Shown here: positions 47,552 to 58,858 of the stretch, piece by piece
Layout: each line of letters begins with the position of its first letter
Position numbering within the stretch: the first letter of the stretch is position 1
NCBI GenBank assembly: GCA_951799445.1
Contig: OX637290.1
Span: 26,592,987-26,656,986, forward strand
From: Pseudisothecium myosuroides
Lineage: Eukaryota; Streptophyta; Bryopsida; Hypnales; Lembophyllaceae
Direction of reading: 5' to 3'
DNA length: 64,000 nt
Position numbers and translations under genes: made by a program
Notes under the pieces: generated by a model
Told to the model about the DNA's origin: nothing
Database searches by the model: none
Seen by the model: the letters and a program-made list of their open reading frames with translations, nothing else

Positions 47552-48702
47552 TCTTAACTCCTAAAGTTCAAAATTTTGTTTTTTTGGCAACATAGCGATT
47601 TGGAGCAACTCACTACAAATGGAATTTGTTTATTTTTTCTTCAAAATTTCATACAACATGTGCCCAAGGAGTAGCTTTAAGGCCCAACAATATTCATAAC
47701 TTTTGACTACATGGTTAAAAAGTTATTGCATGATATGTAATTTTCATTTCTTGGTGGACAGCCCAGGCAATTCAAAAAACTTCTTTAAAAAGTGCTTTTA
47801 AAAAAAATAAAAATTTGAAATTAATTCTCTAGATTTATACATACATGGGAAGCTTTGAATCATTCCATTTTGATTAATGAGATGAAAGTTATGAAGAGTT
47901 TTAGTTTGTGGATAGTTATGGTTTTCAAAGACTCCATACCTACCCACAAACTAAAACTCTTCATAATTTTCATCTCATTAATCATAATGGAATGATTCAA
48001 AGCTTCCCACATCTAAAGAATCAATTTCAAATTTTTATTTTTTAACCCCTAAAAGCCCAAGGGATTTGTGTTATAAAATATAAGTTTTATAACTTTTTTG
48101 AAGTTTGCATTAAAGATGATAATGTGAAGCACAAAAAGTAGAAAATACCCATACGGTCAAAATTATAAATCTCTTTAGCATTAATTTTTTTTTGATTGGT
48201 CAAAATTGTGGTTTCTATTGATTTGTGAAAAAATGCATAAGATCTAGTAATGAGAACACCAATACTTTTCCCAAATAGTAAGTTTTTCAAAACCAAACAA
48301 ATACTAAATTCTTTGTGCTATTTCTCTTATAATTTTTGTTTGACCATAGCAAATTTAGTTTTGAATATAAATATTGAAAGACAACCCAATCTTTTTTTTT
48401 TAATTAAAAAAAAATTTGGAAAAAAAAATTCCGCCCGAAAATCTACCTGAAGTCAAACAGCGACCAAAAAAAGAAGTTTTTTTGAGCTACTCGGGTTGCC
48501 CATCAAGCAATGAAAATTATATATCATGCAATAACTTTTTAATCATTTAGTCAAAAGCTATGAAAATTGATGGGCCTAAAAGCTATTTCTTGGGCACATA
48601 TTGTGTGAAATTTTCAAAGAAAAAAATAAAACTTCCATTTATAGTGAGCTGCCAAAAATTGCTATGTTGCCAAGAAACGCAGTTTTGACCTTTAGGGGTT
48701 AA
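47552..48702. mobile_element. Foldback-type TTAA element inside J (copy K)
   Basis: Left end TTAACTCCTAAAGTTCAAAA is the inverse of the right end TTTTGACCTTTAGGGGTTAA. Pairing runs far inward: GGCAACATAGC, GTTATTGCATGATAT, TTTCATCTCATTAATC and GAATGATTCAAAGCTTCCCA all occur in both orientations, meeting near 47930. Each arm corresponds to the right half of copy I, so K is an inverted duplication of a family member's 3' half with TTAA at both outer ends. The right arm is broken by another element end at 48042. Confidence 0.75.
48042..48465. mobile_element. Fragment of a further TTAA element inside the right arm of K
   Basis: Starts TTAACCCCTAAAAGCCC exactly where the right arm of K loses alignment with the left arm. 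Alignment resumes at about 48465 (GAAGTTTTTTTGAGCT). No recognisable right terminus remains, so its end is inferred from the gap in the arm alignment. Confidence 0.5.
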
Positions 48703-49154
48703 GCTTAACTTAGAAAATATAGTTCTAATAATCTACTTTTCATTCCATTCCATTTTTTTAATTGTTTAAATTGTAATTTTTGTAACACTTTAAAGATAAC
48801 ATCGTGAAAGCTGAAAATACACTACTTTTGAACTTTTTCTATTAAATTTTTCTTGGTGTGAGCTGAAGAAATAAATCAATTATATTATGATTTTTTTCAC
48901 TATTATTTCCATTTTTTTTTTAAATTTGACATACTATTTTAAGCATTTTTATAATTACTAGGATTTTATAAAGAAATTTCTTAAAAAAACCATATAAAAT
49001 TTGTTTTGACATTTTAAATTATGAAAAAATGAAATTAATTTTATACATATATTACTATATGCAGAAAATATCAAGTTTTTGATTTGCTTGTTTTAATGTA
49101 GAAATATAATGAAGTTTGACTAAGCTCAAACATGAAATGCCCTTTAAGGGTTAA

Positions 49155-49740
49155 TGAATTTTTGCCATTTGTATAAAATCACATGGTCATATTCATTGAA
49201 TTTATAAAACGACCACTTTTCAACCCAATTTGAACCCTCTCAACCCCAATTTCATACATTGTTGTTGCAATGTGGACATTCATTCAATTTTCACTACATT
49301 GGGATGCACCAGAGCACAATTGAGTCTAGAAATAAGGGATCACAATTGATTTAGGAATAAGGGGTAACAATTGAGCTTGGGAACTACAATTTTTTTGAAG
49401 CAAGTCAAGAAATTTCCTATAATAAATATTAAAAAGTAGAATACTTTGTAGTTGTTAGATTCTTAAAACCTTAAACAAATAGAGAATAAAATTATGTCAG
49501 AATTACTTTCAAAATCAACAAAATCATGCTATTGTCCCTAATTGTGAGTAATTAAGCTTGTAATACTTGTCATTAGGGTCGCAACCTCCACTAGAATGCA
49601 CATGCAAAGGAAAACAAGGGATACAGTGCTATCTATGCCATATATGCATTACGGATGCAAGCGGTAGCTTCAAATTTCACTAAAATAACTACACCAAATT
49701 GTGTCCGACACTCTGATTAAGCAATTGAGTATTGTTTCTA
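49155..49740. other. Non-coding spacer
   Basis: AT-rich sequence between nested elements. No frame or terminal repeat supported. Confidence 0.35.
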
Positions 49741-51385
49741 TTAACCCCTAAAGTTCTATGACTATGTTTTCACCAAAAACGCTTGAAAACTGCCATTTAG
49801 TACAAGTACCAAATTTTTGAAAAAAAACTTTTTTTGACACATGTAACTATAATATCTTGTAGTATACTGACTTCCAAATACATGGTAAAAATTTCAAAAA
49901 TTTCTACCACGTGGATTGCAAGATACAAACATTAAAATTTATTAAAATCATTTTTTTGGCCCTGCAAAAAATAGGGCAGTTGCACTTCACAAGCTCACTT
50001 TTCTATGAAAAAATGTCCAAAATGGTGGTGCTTCTTTGAATTCTTTTTCCTTAACAAGTTGGCTACATGCTTAAAATTTTTCAAATCACTTGGAATTGTA
50101 CAACATATAGGAAAAGAATAGTAAGTAGGAAGAAGTAGAGAATGATTCAAAATTCAAAATTGTTAAGAGTTTAATTATGGAATTGAAAAATGTCAATCCC
50201 AATGGTTGTAATGTTGGGTGATTGCAAGAATGTTTGGCTTTTTTTGTTCTACTTTGGCTGTTTTTGGCTAGTACTCCTAGTACTATGAGCTTTTTGCATA
50301 TGAATTTTTTTAAATTAAATAAAATAAGGATAATTAGTATAACACTAGAAATAGCATATCACCAAAATTTCAGACCTAAGAAAAATCTAGGTAAAAAGTT
50401 ATTCACAAAAACGTGTGAGCTGAAATTTTGAAGAAAATACATAGTTTGATGTTTTAATTTGTACAAAATAGGAAAAGAAATTTTCAAAGAAACTAAAAAT
50501 TGTCCATTTGGAAAGACTTTATATTGAAGAGATTTCACAAAAAAAATTATCTTGAAACCATCTTCAACATTCAAAATTGCGCGCGCAAGGGAGCCTTCTT
50601 TGCATAGACGTAGAGGGCATGAAATATAATATTTTTTAATGCCCCTTGGTAAGAACATGACTTCCTACTATGGGAATAGACCATAGAAATTTCAGCTCCA
50701 AATCATTAAATTTGGGTACTCCATAGTACTAAAAACCCTTAAAACTCAAAACATGACATATTAGTTTAAATGATTTTTAAATATAAAATGATTTTTGAAA
50801 ATTTCTGAAAAATATGAGATATGATTAAACTCTAGAGAGGAATCTCCAATAAAAATTTCAAGTTCATACGAGTAATGCTACAAAAGTTATAGCAAAAGGA
50901 AGCTTTGGCATTCCCTTTGTGACAAAGTTTCAGTACCGGTCTTTCATGCAATCACCCTGTTGTAATAAACAATCTTCATCTTGTGATTTTTTTTTTCCAA
51001 AAAATATTGAAAATTAAGTGAAATAAACGACTTCAAAGTTTATTTTTGAATAGAAAATCTATAACTGCCCGCAAACTAAAATTCCTCATAACTTTTGACC
51101 CATTGATCAAAATGGAATGATTTGAAGCTTTCTGCATATATATAAATCTAAAAAAACAATTTCAAAGTTTTGTTTTTGAAAAAAGTGATTTTTTTTATCT
51201 GCTCGAACTGCCTAGTTACAAATATCATGAAATTTAGTGCATATGAAAGATATTCTTTGTCCCCTTCTTCTATTAAAAATTTAGCCTAAAATATGGAAAT
51301 CTCCAATCACACGAACCTGCCCAATACATATACATTAAAAAAATTTATGTTGCTAAAAATAGCAAGCTGGTCCTTTAGAGATTAA
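49741..51385. mobile_element. TTAA-flanked element with a 742-bp insertion (copy L)
   Basis: Starts TTAACCCCTAAAGTTC and ends GGTCCTTTAGAGATTAA. Without the insertion at 50216-50957 it is close to copy I in length and order of segments. No coding capacity. Confidence 0.82.
50216..50957. mobile_element. Unclassified DNA transposon: GGGTGATTGCA ends, TGTT duplication
   Basis: The left end GGGTGATTGCA is mirrored exactly by TGCAATCACCC at the right. TGTT stands directly outside both ends (50212-50215 and 50958-50961). In copy I the same site reads GTAATGTTGTAATAAAC with one TGTT, so the empty site is known. At 742 bp it has no transposase frame. A 4-bp duplication other than TTAA is uncommon; Sola1 and Ginger are possible homes. 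Confidence 0.82.
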
Positions 51386-51620
51386 TAAACTGCCTAATTT
51401 TTGTTGTATCTTATTGGAAGTCAAAAGAGTATTTTAAATTATCTTTTTATATATTTATTGGACATCATATATGAATAAATTATGAATTTTTAAAATTTAT
51501 GAAAATTAGTGTGACAAAAAATGATCCTAGTGGTATTTATGAATACTTAGGCAATAAATTTTAGTCAAGAATATGTACGAAGCAATTTTAGGAAAGGGCT
51601 CACAATTACATGCAATTACC

Positions 51621-52560
51621 TTAACCCCTAAAGGACCGTTGTCCCATCGAGGGACAAATGGGATTTCGGGCAGGTACCTACGAGCTGAATTTTTGTTGTG
51701 ATTTTTTGAAACTTTTTTTGAAGATAGAAAAACTGATAAGCTTTGTGTGAATATAATTTTTTTCACAATTGGTGCCCAAGAACAACAGTTATGACCAAAC
51801 AAGTTCAAATCAGGGGACGGGGAGGGGGGCACCAAAAGCAACAAAAAAAAATGAAAAAATTTGAATTTTTTTTTATATATATTTTTTCTCATAGATTATA
51901 TTTTTGTATATCTAGAAAGCTTTGGTTCATTTCATTTGTATTTGTTATGAGAAAGTTATGGACATTCTTGTTTTTTGGACAATTAGAGCATCTTCTAGAA
52001 AAAAATTAACTTGTAGGATTCATTTATGAATGCGATTTTTGCAAATTTTCAATTTTTTTTTGCATGTTTTATTCTACTTGCTAAAACAATTTCATCATTT
52101 GAATTAGTTCATTTTAATTCCATCTAAAATATATGAATATTTTAGATTTTCCTTCTATCTTGTACCTACTTTTGCTTAACAATTTTTTTAAGAGTGATAA
52201 TTAAGTTTTTTTGAATACGTTTTTTTTCCTAGACTCTCAACTCAATTCTCTACTTTAAAGATTTAAAGCTCAAAACGTTGTAGTGCAAACATTTTAAGTT
52301 AGAAATGTTTAAAGCCAAAAAATCTAGTCCCACAATGTGTTGAAAAACTTGTTTTTTTCACTTTAAATGCAAATATCTTGCAATTTATATGGTCAATTTT
52401 TTTTTTTTAAAATTCCACACATTCTTATATTATTTAGGTGTAAGATCCTATAGTTAGATGTGCAAAAAAAACATTTTTCAAATTTTTTTACGTTTTGCAA
52501 TAGAAATGGCAGTTTTGAGTGTTTTTGGCAGAAAAAAGGCCTTGGGTCTTTAGGGGTTAA
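51621..52560. mobile_element. TTAA-flanked element (copy M), same subfamily as A
   Basis: Starts TTAACCCCTAAAGGACC and ends GTCTTTAGGGGTTAA, exactly 940 bp as in copy A but inverted. The left subterminal palindrome is GTCCCATCGAGGGAC. Its right TTAA (52557-52560) is also the start of copy N. Confidence 0.85.
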
Positions 52561-53270
52561 CCCCTAAAGTTTTCATGTTTGAAGGCCCAAAACTACTTTA
52601 AAATACTAGTCTCCAAAGCAAGGCTAAAATCTTCACCCATATTTAATATTTAACAAATTCAACCACAAGATCCTCTAATTAACTTGTTAGAGTACACCTT
52701 CCTAAATTTTAGAATTAAAAACTCACCAATTTCAAGATCATGATGCTTGTATTTCAAAAAGAAGCAATTTTAGTTCTTCCCAAATGGTTAGATTTCATAT
52801 TTCAAACTTTTTACCCAAAATTATGTAGATCCTACAGCTTCCAATTTTCTATAATATGTTGAAGAAATAAGTTGAAAATACGTATAAATTTTTTTATCAA
52901 AAAATATTTCATATCAAAATTTAAAAAAATATGGAGTAGTAAATAGAAATAAGTACAAATGATTTAAAATGCTAAATTGTTGGAAATTTAGTTATGGAAT
53001 ATGGAGTAGAAAAATGCCTTGTAATGTTATAATTATAAAGAATTTAAATTCTATGATTTTATTTTTTTCAAAAATATTGAAAATTGAATTAAATAAAGGA
53101 CTTAAAAGTTTATTTCAGAGTAGAGATTTTATGATTACTTGTAAACTAAAAACTCCTCAGAACTTTCTTCTCATTAATCAAAATGGAATGATTCAAATCT
53201 TTCCATGTATATATAAATTTAAAAACCAATTAAAAAATTTAATTATTTAATTATTTAATTTCTTTAAGTT
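52557..53270. mobile_element. Truncated TTAA element (copy N), abutting M
   Basis: Starts TTAACCCCTAAAGTTTTC. The interior aligns in order with copies I and L (TTAGTTATGGAAT, AAAAATATTGAAAATTGA, AAAATGGAATGATTCAAA). The match stops near 53270 with no right terminus, so the 3' part is lost. Confidence 0.6.
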
Positions 53271-53452
53271 GCATGCTGAGAGCAATGTGAGCATTTTATC
53301 TCCACCCTTAAAATAAAACGAGTATAACCGGGTCTTTCCTATATTTTTTATGTTGAATTTGTACGACAGGTGTCAAAGTATTGTCGATTTTGCCTTCCAA
53401 GAAATGGACAGATCTTGTGTTCTACTAAGATTGAATTGTTCCAAATCTCAAC

Positions 53453-53785
53453 TTCACCCCTAAAGGACCAAGGCCATTTTTCTGCCAAAAAACACTCAAA
53501 ATTGCCAATTCTATAGGAAAGAGTAAAAAAAAATTGAATTTTTTTTTTGCACATTAATTGTAGAATCTTACACCTAAATAGTATGAAAATGTGAAGAAAA
53601 AATTTCAGAATTTTTGACCTCATAGATTGCAAGATATCTGCGTTTAAAGTGAAAAAACAAAGTTTTTTAATATATTGCGAGACTAGATTTTTTGATTTTG
53701 AACATTTTAAACTTTAAATTTTTGCACTACAAAGTTTTGAGTTTTAAATCTTTATAGTAGAGAATTGAGTTGAAAGTCTAGTCTT
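53453..53785. mobile_element. Truncated TTAA element of A type (copy O)
   Basis: Starts TTCACCCCTAAAGGACC and follows copy A through GAATTGAGTTGAAAGTCTAG at about 53762-53783, then the match ends. It is the left third of an A-type element, with the outer TTAA altered to TTCA. Confidence 0.65.
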
Positions 53786-56312
53786 AGGGTGTTTTTGCTT
53801 TTGCTTAATTTTAGTAGAAAATATAGGGGAAAAATCATAAAAAGAGTATTTGAATTGTAATTGATAGAAATCCCTACTAACACGGTAGTTTGTCCTCCTA
53901 GAAGTTCAAATTGCCTAGACTACTCCAATTCTTTGCTTCGAGGTTTTGATTCAGTGTTTGAGAGGTCAATTAGATGTCTGAGAGATGTTAAAGGCTTAAA
54001 AGATAGCCATGCCTAACGATTGCAAGATGCATGTTAAAAACTGAAACTGCACTTATAACAAGTCTTAGCTAAAATAAGAGTCCATAGTCCACAATAGAGA
54101 GTCTTTTATTCTTAGATAGACTATTAGTTAGTCTAGTTAAGAGGTCACCATCCAATTCACGAGAGTCATAGGAAGTTAATTTATGTTTTACTAGCAACAT
54201 TCAAATAGTTTGAAGTAGTAATTCAAGCAATAGAAGGGGTGGTGTGACTAAAGATTGAAGGGAGTTTTTTTTTGCTTAAGAGCATGCTAGGAGCTTAACA
54301 GTGAAATTGGGTTGTCCAAATTCCTTTCCAGTTAGAGAATCCTTTTTCAATAGGATTTGAAAAAAATAATTAATTTACACCTTCTTATGAATAGTGAAAA
54401 GTAGGAATATGAGACTGCATTTACTATTTAAGAGTTCCCTGGAAGTAACACAATTATTTTGAATTTTTGGGGAATGCAGAAGATGACTCCATGGAAAATC
54501 AACCATGTTAATCAACGATGGGAAATTCCTAGAAATTATCCAGATTGTAGTAAAATCCCACTAAAAATTATGATAGAATGTCTTGTGACAATAATGTGCC
54601 CCAACAAGTTTCAAGGCATTCCAACACCAACAAATACTTGAACCAATGGCTACATCAAGTTTAGATGAAATTTAAAAATATTCGACGCATTGATTGATGT
54701 ATTGGAAGCTTGCAACATCCAAATGAAGCCAATAAAGAGTCTTTTTTTACTCCCACAATCCCTCCAACTACTCTAGGCAAGTCAATCCTTGAAAACTGCA
54801 AATTCCATCATTTGGGATTTTTATATTTCCTTTGATTTACAACTCGCTGACTTTCGCAAGCCCAAAAAATTTGGAAGTAGGAAGTAGGGGTTATGATAGT
54901 CAATATGGTCTTTCTAAAGCCAATGGTGCAATCCATTTTTCATTTGAAGATTTTCTCCAAAAGTTAGATAGGGTCCAACAATAGATTTGACTTTTTCAAG
55001 TAATTAACAAAGATTAGCGTTAATTCTAGAAAGATCTATAAAATAAAATTGGATAGGTAAGCCTTTGATAAGAGTATAAAAGGCCTTCCTTCTCCTCACA
55101 AACCACCCCTTTCTTGTATTGTCAACTCGTTGACACCTTGTTGTTCTAAGTTTGGCCAATTTGGCCACTTTTGTGTCCTCTTTGTGTATTTGAGCATTAT
55201 TCTCATATTTCTTGTGTCTTTAGTCTTTTCTAGAAGGATGCGGGAGTCAATTCAACTTTTGGCTTGTGATTTAGTGACTTGAGAAGTTGACTCCTCCAAA
55301 TTTGTGGTTTTCTTTTGTTTATTGAGTCACATACTAATCCTACGGTGTTTCTAGCTGAATTTTGGCGAGGCTGTTAGTTAGAACCCTTAGAGTTGGCTTT
55401 TAGTTTGAATAAGTGATCTTGGACTAGCTCCTTATGTGGAAAATTCCAATATGGAGATATCCCTTAAAGTCTTGACCTACAAATATGTGATTGTTGGATT
55501 TTGGGTGTTTGGATTATAGTCTTTCCATTGTGATCTTGCGCTAGTTCTTTGGATGGAAATTTGTTTTGGAAAACCTCCTAGAGCCTTAGCCTGCTTGACA
55601 CGTATCCTTGTTAGATTTCTTAAAGTCAAAGTTGGATCATTGTTTAAATTATAGGACTAACCAAAAATTAGTTTATTTCATTCGTTGATCTATTAACAAT
55701 TTTCCTTGTTATTGTGGTGATCTATCTTTGCCTTTGTATTGTTTTAGTGTTACCTCCTTCTTTTGTGTGGCTCCGTCCTGTAAGGTGAAGCTTTGACTTT
55801 GTCTTTAATTTTTCTTGTAAATTTCATAGCCTAACTATATTGTATGGCAAAGCATTGACTTCACTTGTTTCCTTATAGTGTTGGACCAAACCGTAATTTA
55901 CAGCAAAACTTTGCCTTTAGAAGACCATTTGGTTCATCCTTAGTGGGTTCCCCTTTCTATTGTTTTTCTTATATTAGTGGGTGGTAAATCAACGATGAAG
56001 CTTTAACTTTGCCATGACCATTTAAGCGCCAAGAATTTCCCTTGCTTTTCTATTGTCTTTTAGTTTTGTCTTTTCAAAAACCATAGCAAAGCTTTGAGCT
56101 TGTACTCCTGTAGCTTTTGCGTTGGTCACTTTTGTTTTATATCAAATCTTGTAAGGTAGATTTATGTTGAATTCTTTTAGTTATAATTACCAACCTTGTG
56201 ATAGTTAGACATAGTTGATTTGTTTAAAAAAAAACCAAACCCCCAAACCAATAGAGAGTTAGAACAAAAGTTCAATTATGAGAGTTTGTTATTAGAATTT
56301 GTTAAAGTTTAT
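53786..56312. other. Long non-coding stretch, nothing recognised
   Basis: No frame above about 60 codons. A TATA-like GTATAAAAGGCC at about 55070, followed by a pyrimidine-rich region, could be an old LTR promoter, but no LTR pair or internal domains were found. Thereafter the text is T-rich on this strand. Confidence 0.4.
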
Positions 56313-57870
56313 CACTAGAAGAAAATGAAAGGTCTTGCGACTACAAAAACAACTCGTTTTTTAGTTGCATGGTACATTTGCGACTAGTGAGAATCTAGAT
56401 ATCTATAGTTGCAGTGGATAAGTCACATGTGGAATTGTAGTTGCAAAAGACGAAGAGGTTGTTTCTCATCTGACATCCTACATCCTACTTTGTCCATAAA
56501 CACTTTTGATGTGGTTGCTTATGTGGTATTTGTTTATGTACGACTTGTTGGCGACTGATGTATGCATTGTTTGCGGCTCATTTGTGACTTCATTGTGACT
56601 TGTTTGTGACTCATTTGTAATTTGTAGAATTTGTAGACTTTGAAATCTACAAATGATAGAAATCTATATATTATGGAAATCTTAGAATTTTATTAATAGA
56701 ATTCATTACATAATAGTACAACAACTTACAAGTCTTATATGCCCAACCTAATGGTATTCTTGACGATTGATATGGGACTATTGATATTAGCCCCTAAAGG
56801 ACCAAAGTCCCCTCGGGGGACACTTGGGATTTCGGGCAGGCTCGTGCGTCCTGAAATTTTAACCTGATTTTTTGAAACTTTTTTCGAAGATAGGAAATCA
56901 CATTAGCTTTCTAAAAATATAATTTTTTTTTCAATTGGTGCCCGGGAGCAAAAGTTATGCCATTCTAAAGCAAAAAAGCAGTTCGTCGGGCAGAAAAAAA
57001 AAACACAAAAAAATGATTTTTTTTTTTAAAAATTTCCCTCAAAGATCATGTTTTTGTCTACATTTGAAGCTTTGATTCATTCAATTTGGACTCTGAATGA
57101 AAAAGTTATGGACATTCTTGTTTTTCGGGCAATCTAAGCATCTTAAAAAAAAAACTTATAGAAATCATTTTTGAATGCAATTTTCAATTTTTTTCAATTT
57201 TTTTTTTTTTGACAAGGTTTAGTTGTTTGCAAGAACAATCCCACCATTGGGATTATGGTGTTTTAATTCCACCTAAGAGCTATTAACAATTTTGTGTTTC
57301 ATTCAATTTCGGACCTACTTCTACTTAACAATTTTTTTATATGTGAAAATGAAGTTTTGATATGCTGAATTTTTTTTCCCTGACTCTCAACTCAAATGTT
57401 CAACATAAAAAATTTTAACTTTATGGTGTGTAGTGCAAAAAAATCCACAAATGGCCATCAAAGTCATCTGAAATTGCAGGAAACAATTCAAAAAAATTTC
57501 TTTTTCCAACTTTGAATGCTAATATATTCCAATCAAAACGGTCAAATTTCTTGAAATTTTTACCACATGATCTGAGACAAGTGAAGTATAAGATCCTACG
57601 GTTAGATTGCAAAAGAAAGTTTTTTTTGGTTTAGGGAGTGATCACAGCAGAAATGGCAGTTTTCAGTGGTTTTGGAGCCTGAAAATGGCTTGGTCCTTTA
57701 GGGGTTAGACAATCAGAAAATGACTTTAAAAATGACTACAAAATAACTACAAAACAACTATGAAACAACTACAAAATTAGTAGGAAACAACTTGTTTGCG
57801 ACTATTGGCATTTTATGATTGCAGTTGTTTCCTAGTCATTTTTTGCGACTACATATCGACATGATGGATT
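56313..57870. mobile_element. CACTA-like remnant split by a TTAA-type element
   Basis: CACTAGAAGAAAATG at 56313 resembles a CACTA left end. The flanks of copy P on both sides are crowded with GACTACAAAA, GCGACTA and AACAACT words, as in CACTA subterminal arrays. No right terminus or 3-bp duplication could be found, so the call is tentative. Confidence 0.35.
56787..57708. mobile_element. piggyBac-type element flanked by TTAG instead of TTAA (copy P)
   Basis: The ends are CCCCTAAAGGACC and GGTCCTTTAGGGG as in copy A, with the same internal order (GGGATTTCGGGCAG, CAAAAGTTATG, CTCTCAACTCAA, AAATGGCAGTTTTCAG). The four bases outside are TTAG on both sides (56787-56790 and 57705-57708). The left subterminal palindrome is GTCCCCTCGGGGGAC. 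Confidence 0.83.
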
Positions 57871-58199
57871 CCACAGGGTGTAGACTTGTTCAAATTGACA
57901 ACTATAAAGAATATTGGATGGAGAATAGCTCACATCCGTTCTTAATTTGAACTCTATTACAATTCTTGTAATCCTACGTCACTAGTAGAAACCTCATGAC
58001 CAAAACAATAAAAATTAAACAAAGAAGTGTTGTTCGATTTAGTTGTTTCGGTCGAATTGTACCGGTCAAAATCAAACAAAAAAGTGTTGTTCACTTCTGT
58101 TGATTTGGACATTCAATTTTTAATTTTTTTTAATTTGAAGAAATAAAATCAAATATTTAAAAAAAATCTAATCCTTTTTTTCAAAATCAAATATTTTTT
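57871..58199. other. Non-coding spacer
   Basis: AT-rich. Contains CACTAGTAGAAACC at about 57980, resembling a CACTA-type end, but with no partner. An imperfect doubled segment (AAACAAAGAAGTGTTGTTC and AAACAAAAAAGTGTTGTTC) lies at about 58017-58092. Confidence 0.35.
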
Positions 58200-58785
58200 T
58201 AAAAGCCCAAAAATCAAGGACCGCCATGTGGCAGCTGCCCAACTAACCGGGTAGCTCAACAAGGCTGCTTGACCAACCAGGCAACCCAACGAGGCTGGCC
58301 ATCGGGATTGAACCCCTGACCTCAATAGAGGAAAGCAAGCCCTTTAACCATTACTCCACCAACAAGAATACTTATGTTTTATTGGAATGTTTATTTAACT
58401 TATACATTTAGGACTTGAAATTTTTGTACTCAGCAGACTTTGGAGGCAATTTAGACATAGTAAATGAACTTATTTTTAAGAACTTTCAACTAAGAAAAGT
58501 TGGTAAATCAAGAAAACTTTCATTCCCAAAAATCTGTTTAGATTTCAAGTCTTCTATCAAAAGTTATGGACAAAATTCAGAGAGGGTGTTTGAAATTGCC
58601 AAAGAAATCGTCCCTTCCAACCCCTCTCTGACTTTTGTCCATAAGTTTTGACAAGAGACTTGAAATCACAAACGGTTTTTTGTAAATGAAATTTAACTGG
58701 ATTTCCCAACTTTTCTTAGTTCAAAGTTTTTCAAAAAAAGTTCATTTACTATGCCAAAATGGCCACCAAAGTCTGCTCACTTTAA
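58200..58785. mobile_element. Foldback with a tRNA-like left segment (FB2, relative of FB1)
   Basis: Inverted arms from AGCAGACTTTGG (58434) to AAAGTCTGCT (about 58778) meet at a loop near 58600. They share TTACTATGCC, CTTTTCTTAGTTCAAAGTTTT and CAAAATTCAGAGA with FB1. Left of the arm, in minus sense (58375-58295), lies a tRNA-like block: GGTGGAGTAATGGTTAAAGG (A-box-like), then GAGGTCAGGGGTTCAATCCC (B-box-like). Here the tRNA-like block is on one side only. Confidence 0.7.
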
Positions 58786-58858
58786 ATACCACCAAATTGT
58801 GAATAATTAAGTAAATAAAAAGTGTTTCCATTGTATATAGAATTTTAAACATGGCATT

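Larger units (their letters stand above)
47468..49154. mobile_element. Outer TTAA-flanked element of a nested stack (copy J)
   Basis: Starts TTAACCCTTAAAGGACATT and ends ATGCCCTTTAAGGGTTAA. The ends pair well with each other and less well with the elements inside. Only about 84 bp at the left and about 450 bp at the right belong to J. The rest is copy K inserted at an internal TTAA. Confidence 0.65.

Noticed and set aside
55060..55200. TATA box plus pyrimidine-rich leader suggesting a gene or LTR
   Set aside because: No downstream coding frame and no partner LTR could be found; left as non-coding.
58295..58375. Possible tRNA gene on the minus strand
   Set aside because: A-box-like and B-box-like words are present, but I could not fold an acceptor stem or a normal anticodon arm. 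It is better explained as the tRNA-derived head of a repeat.
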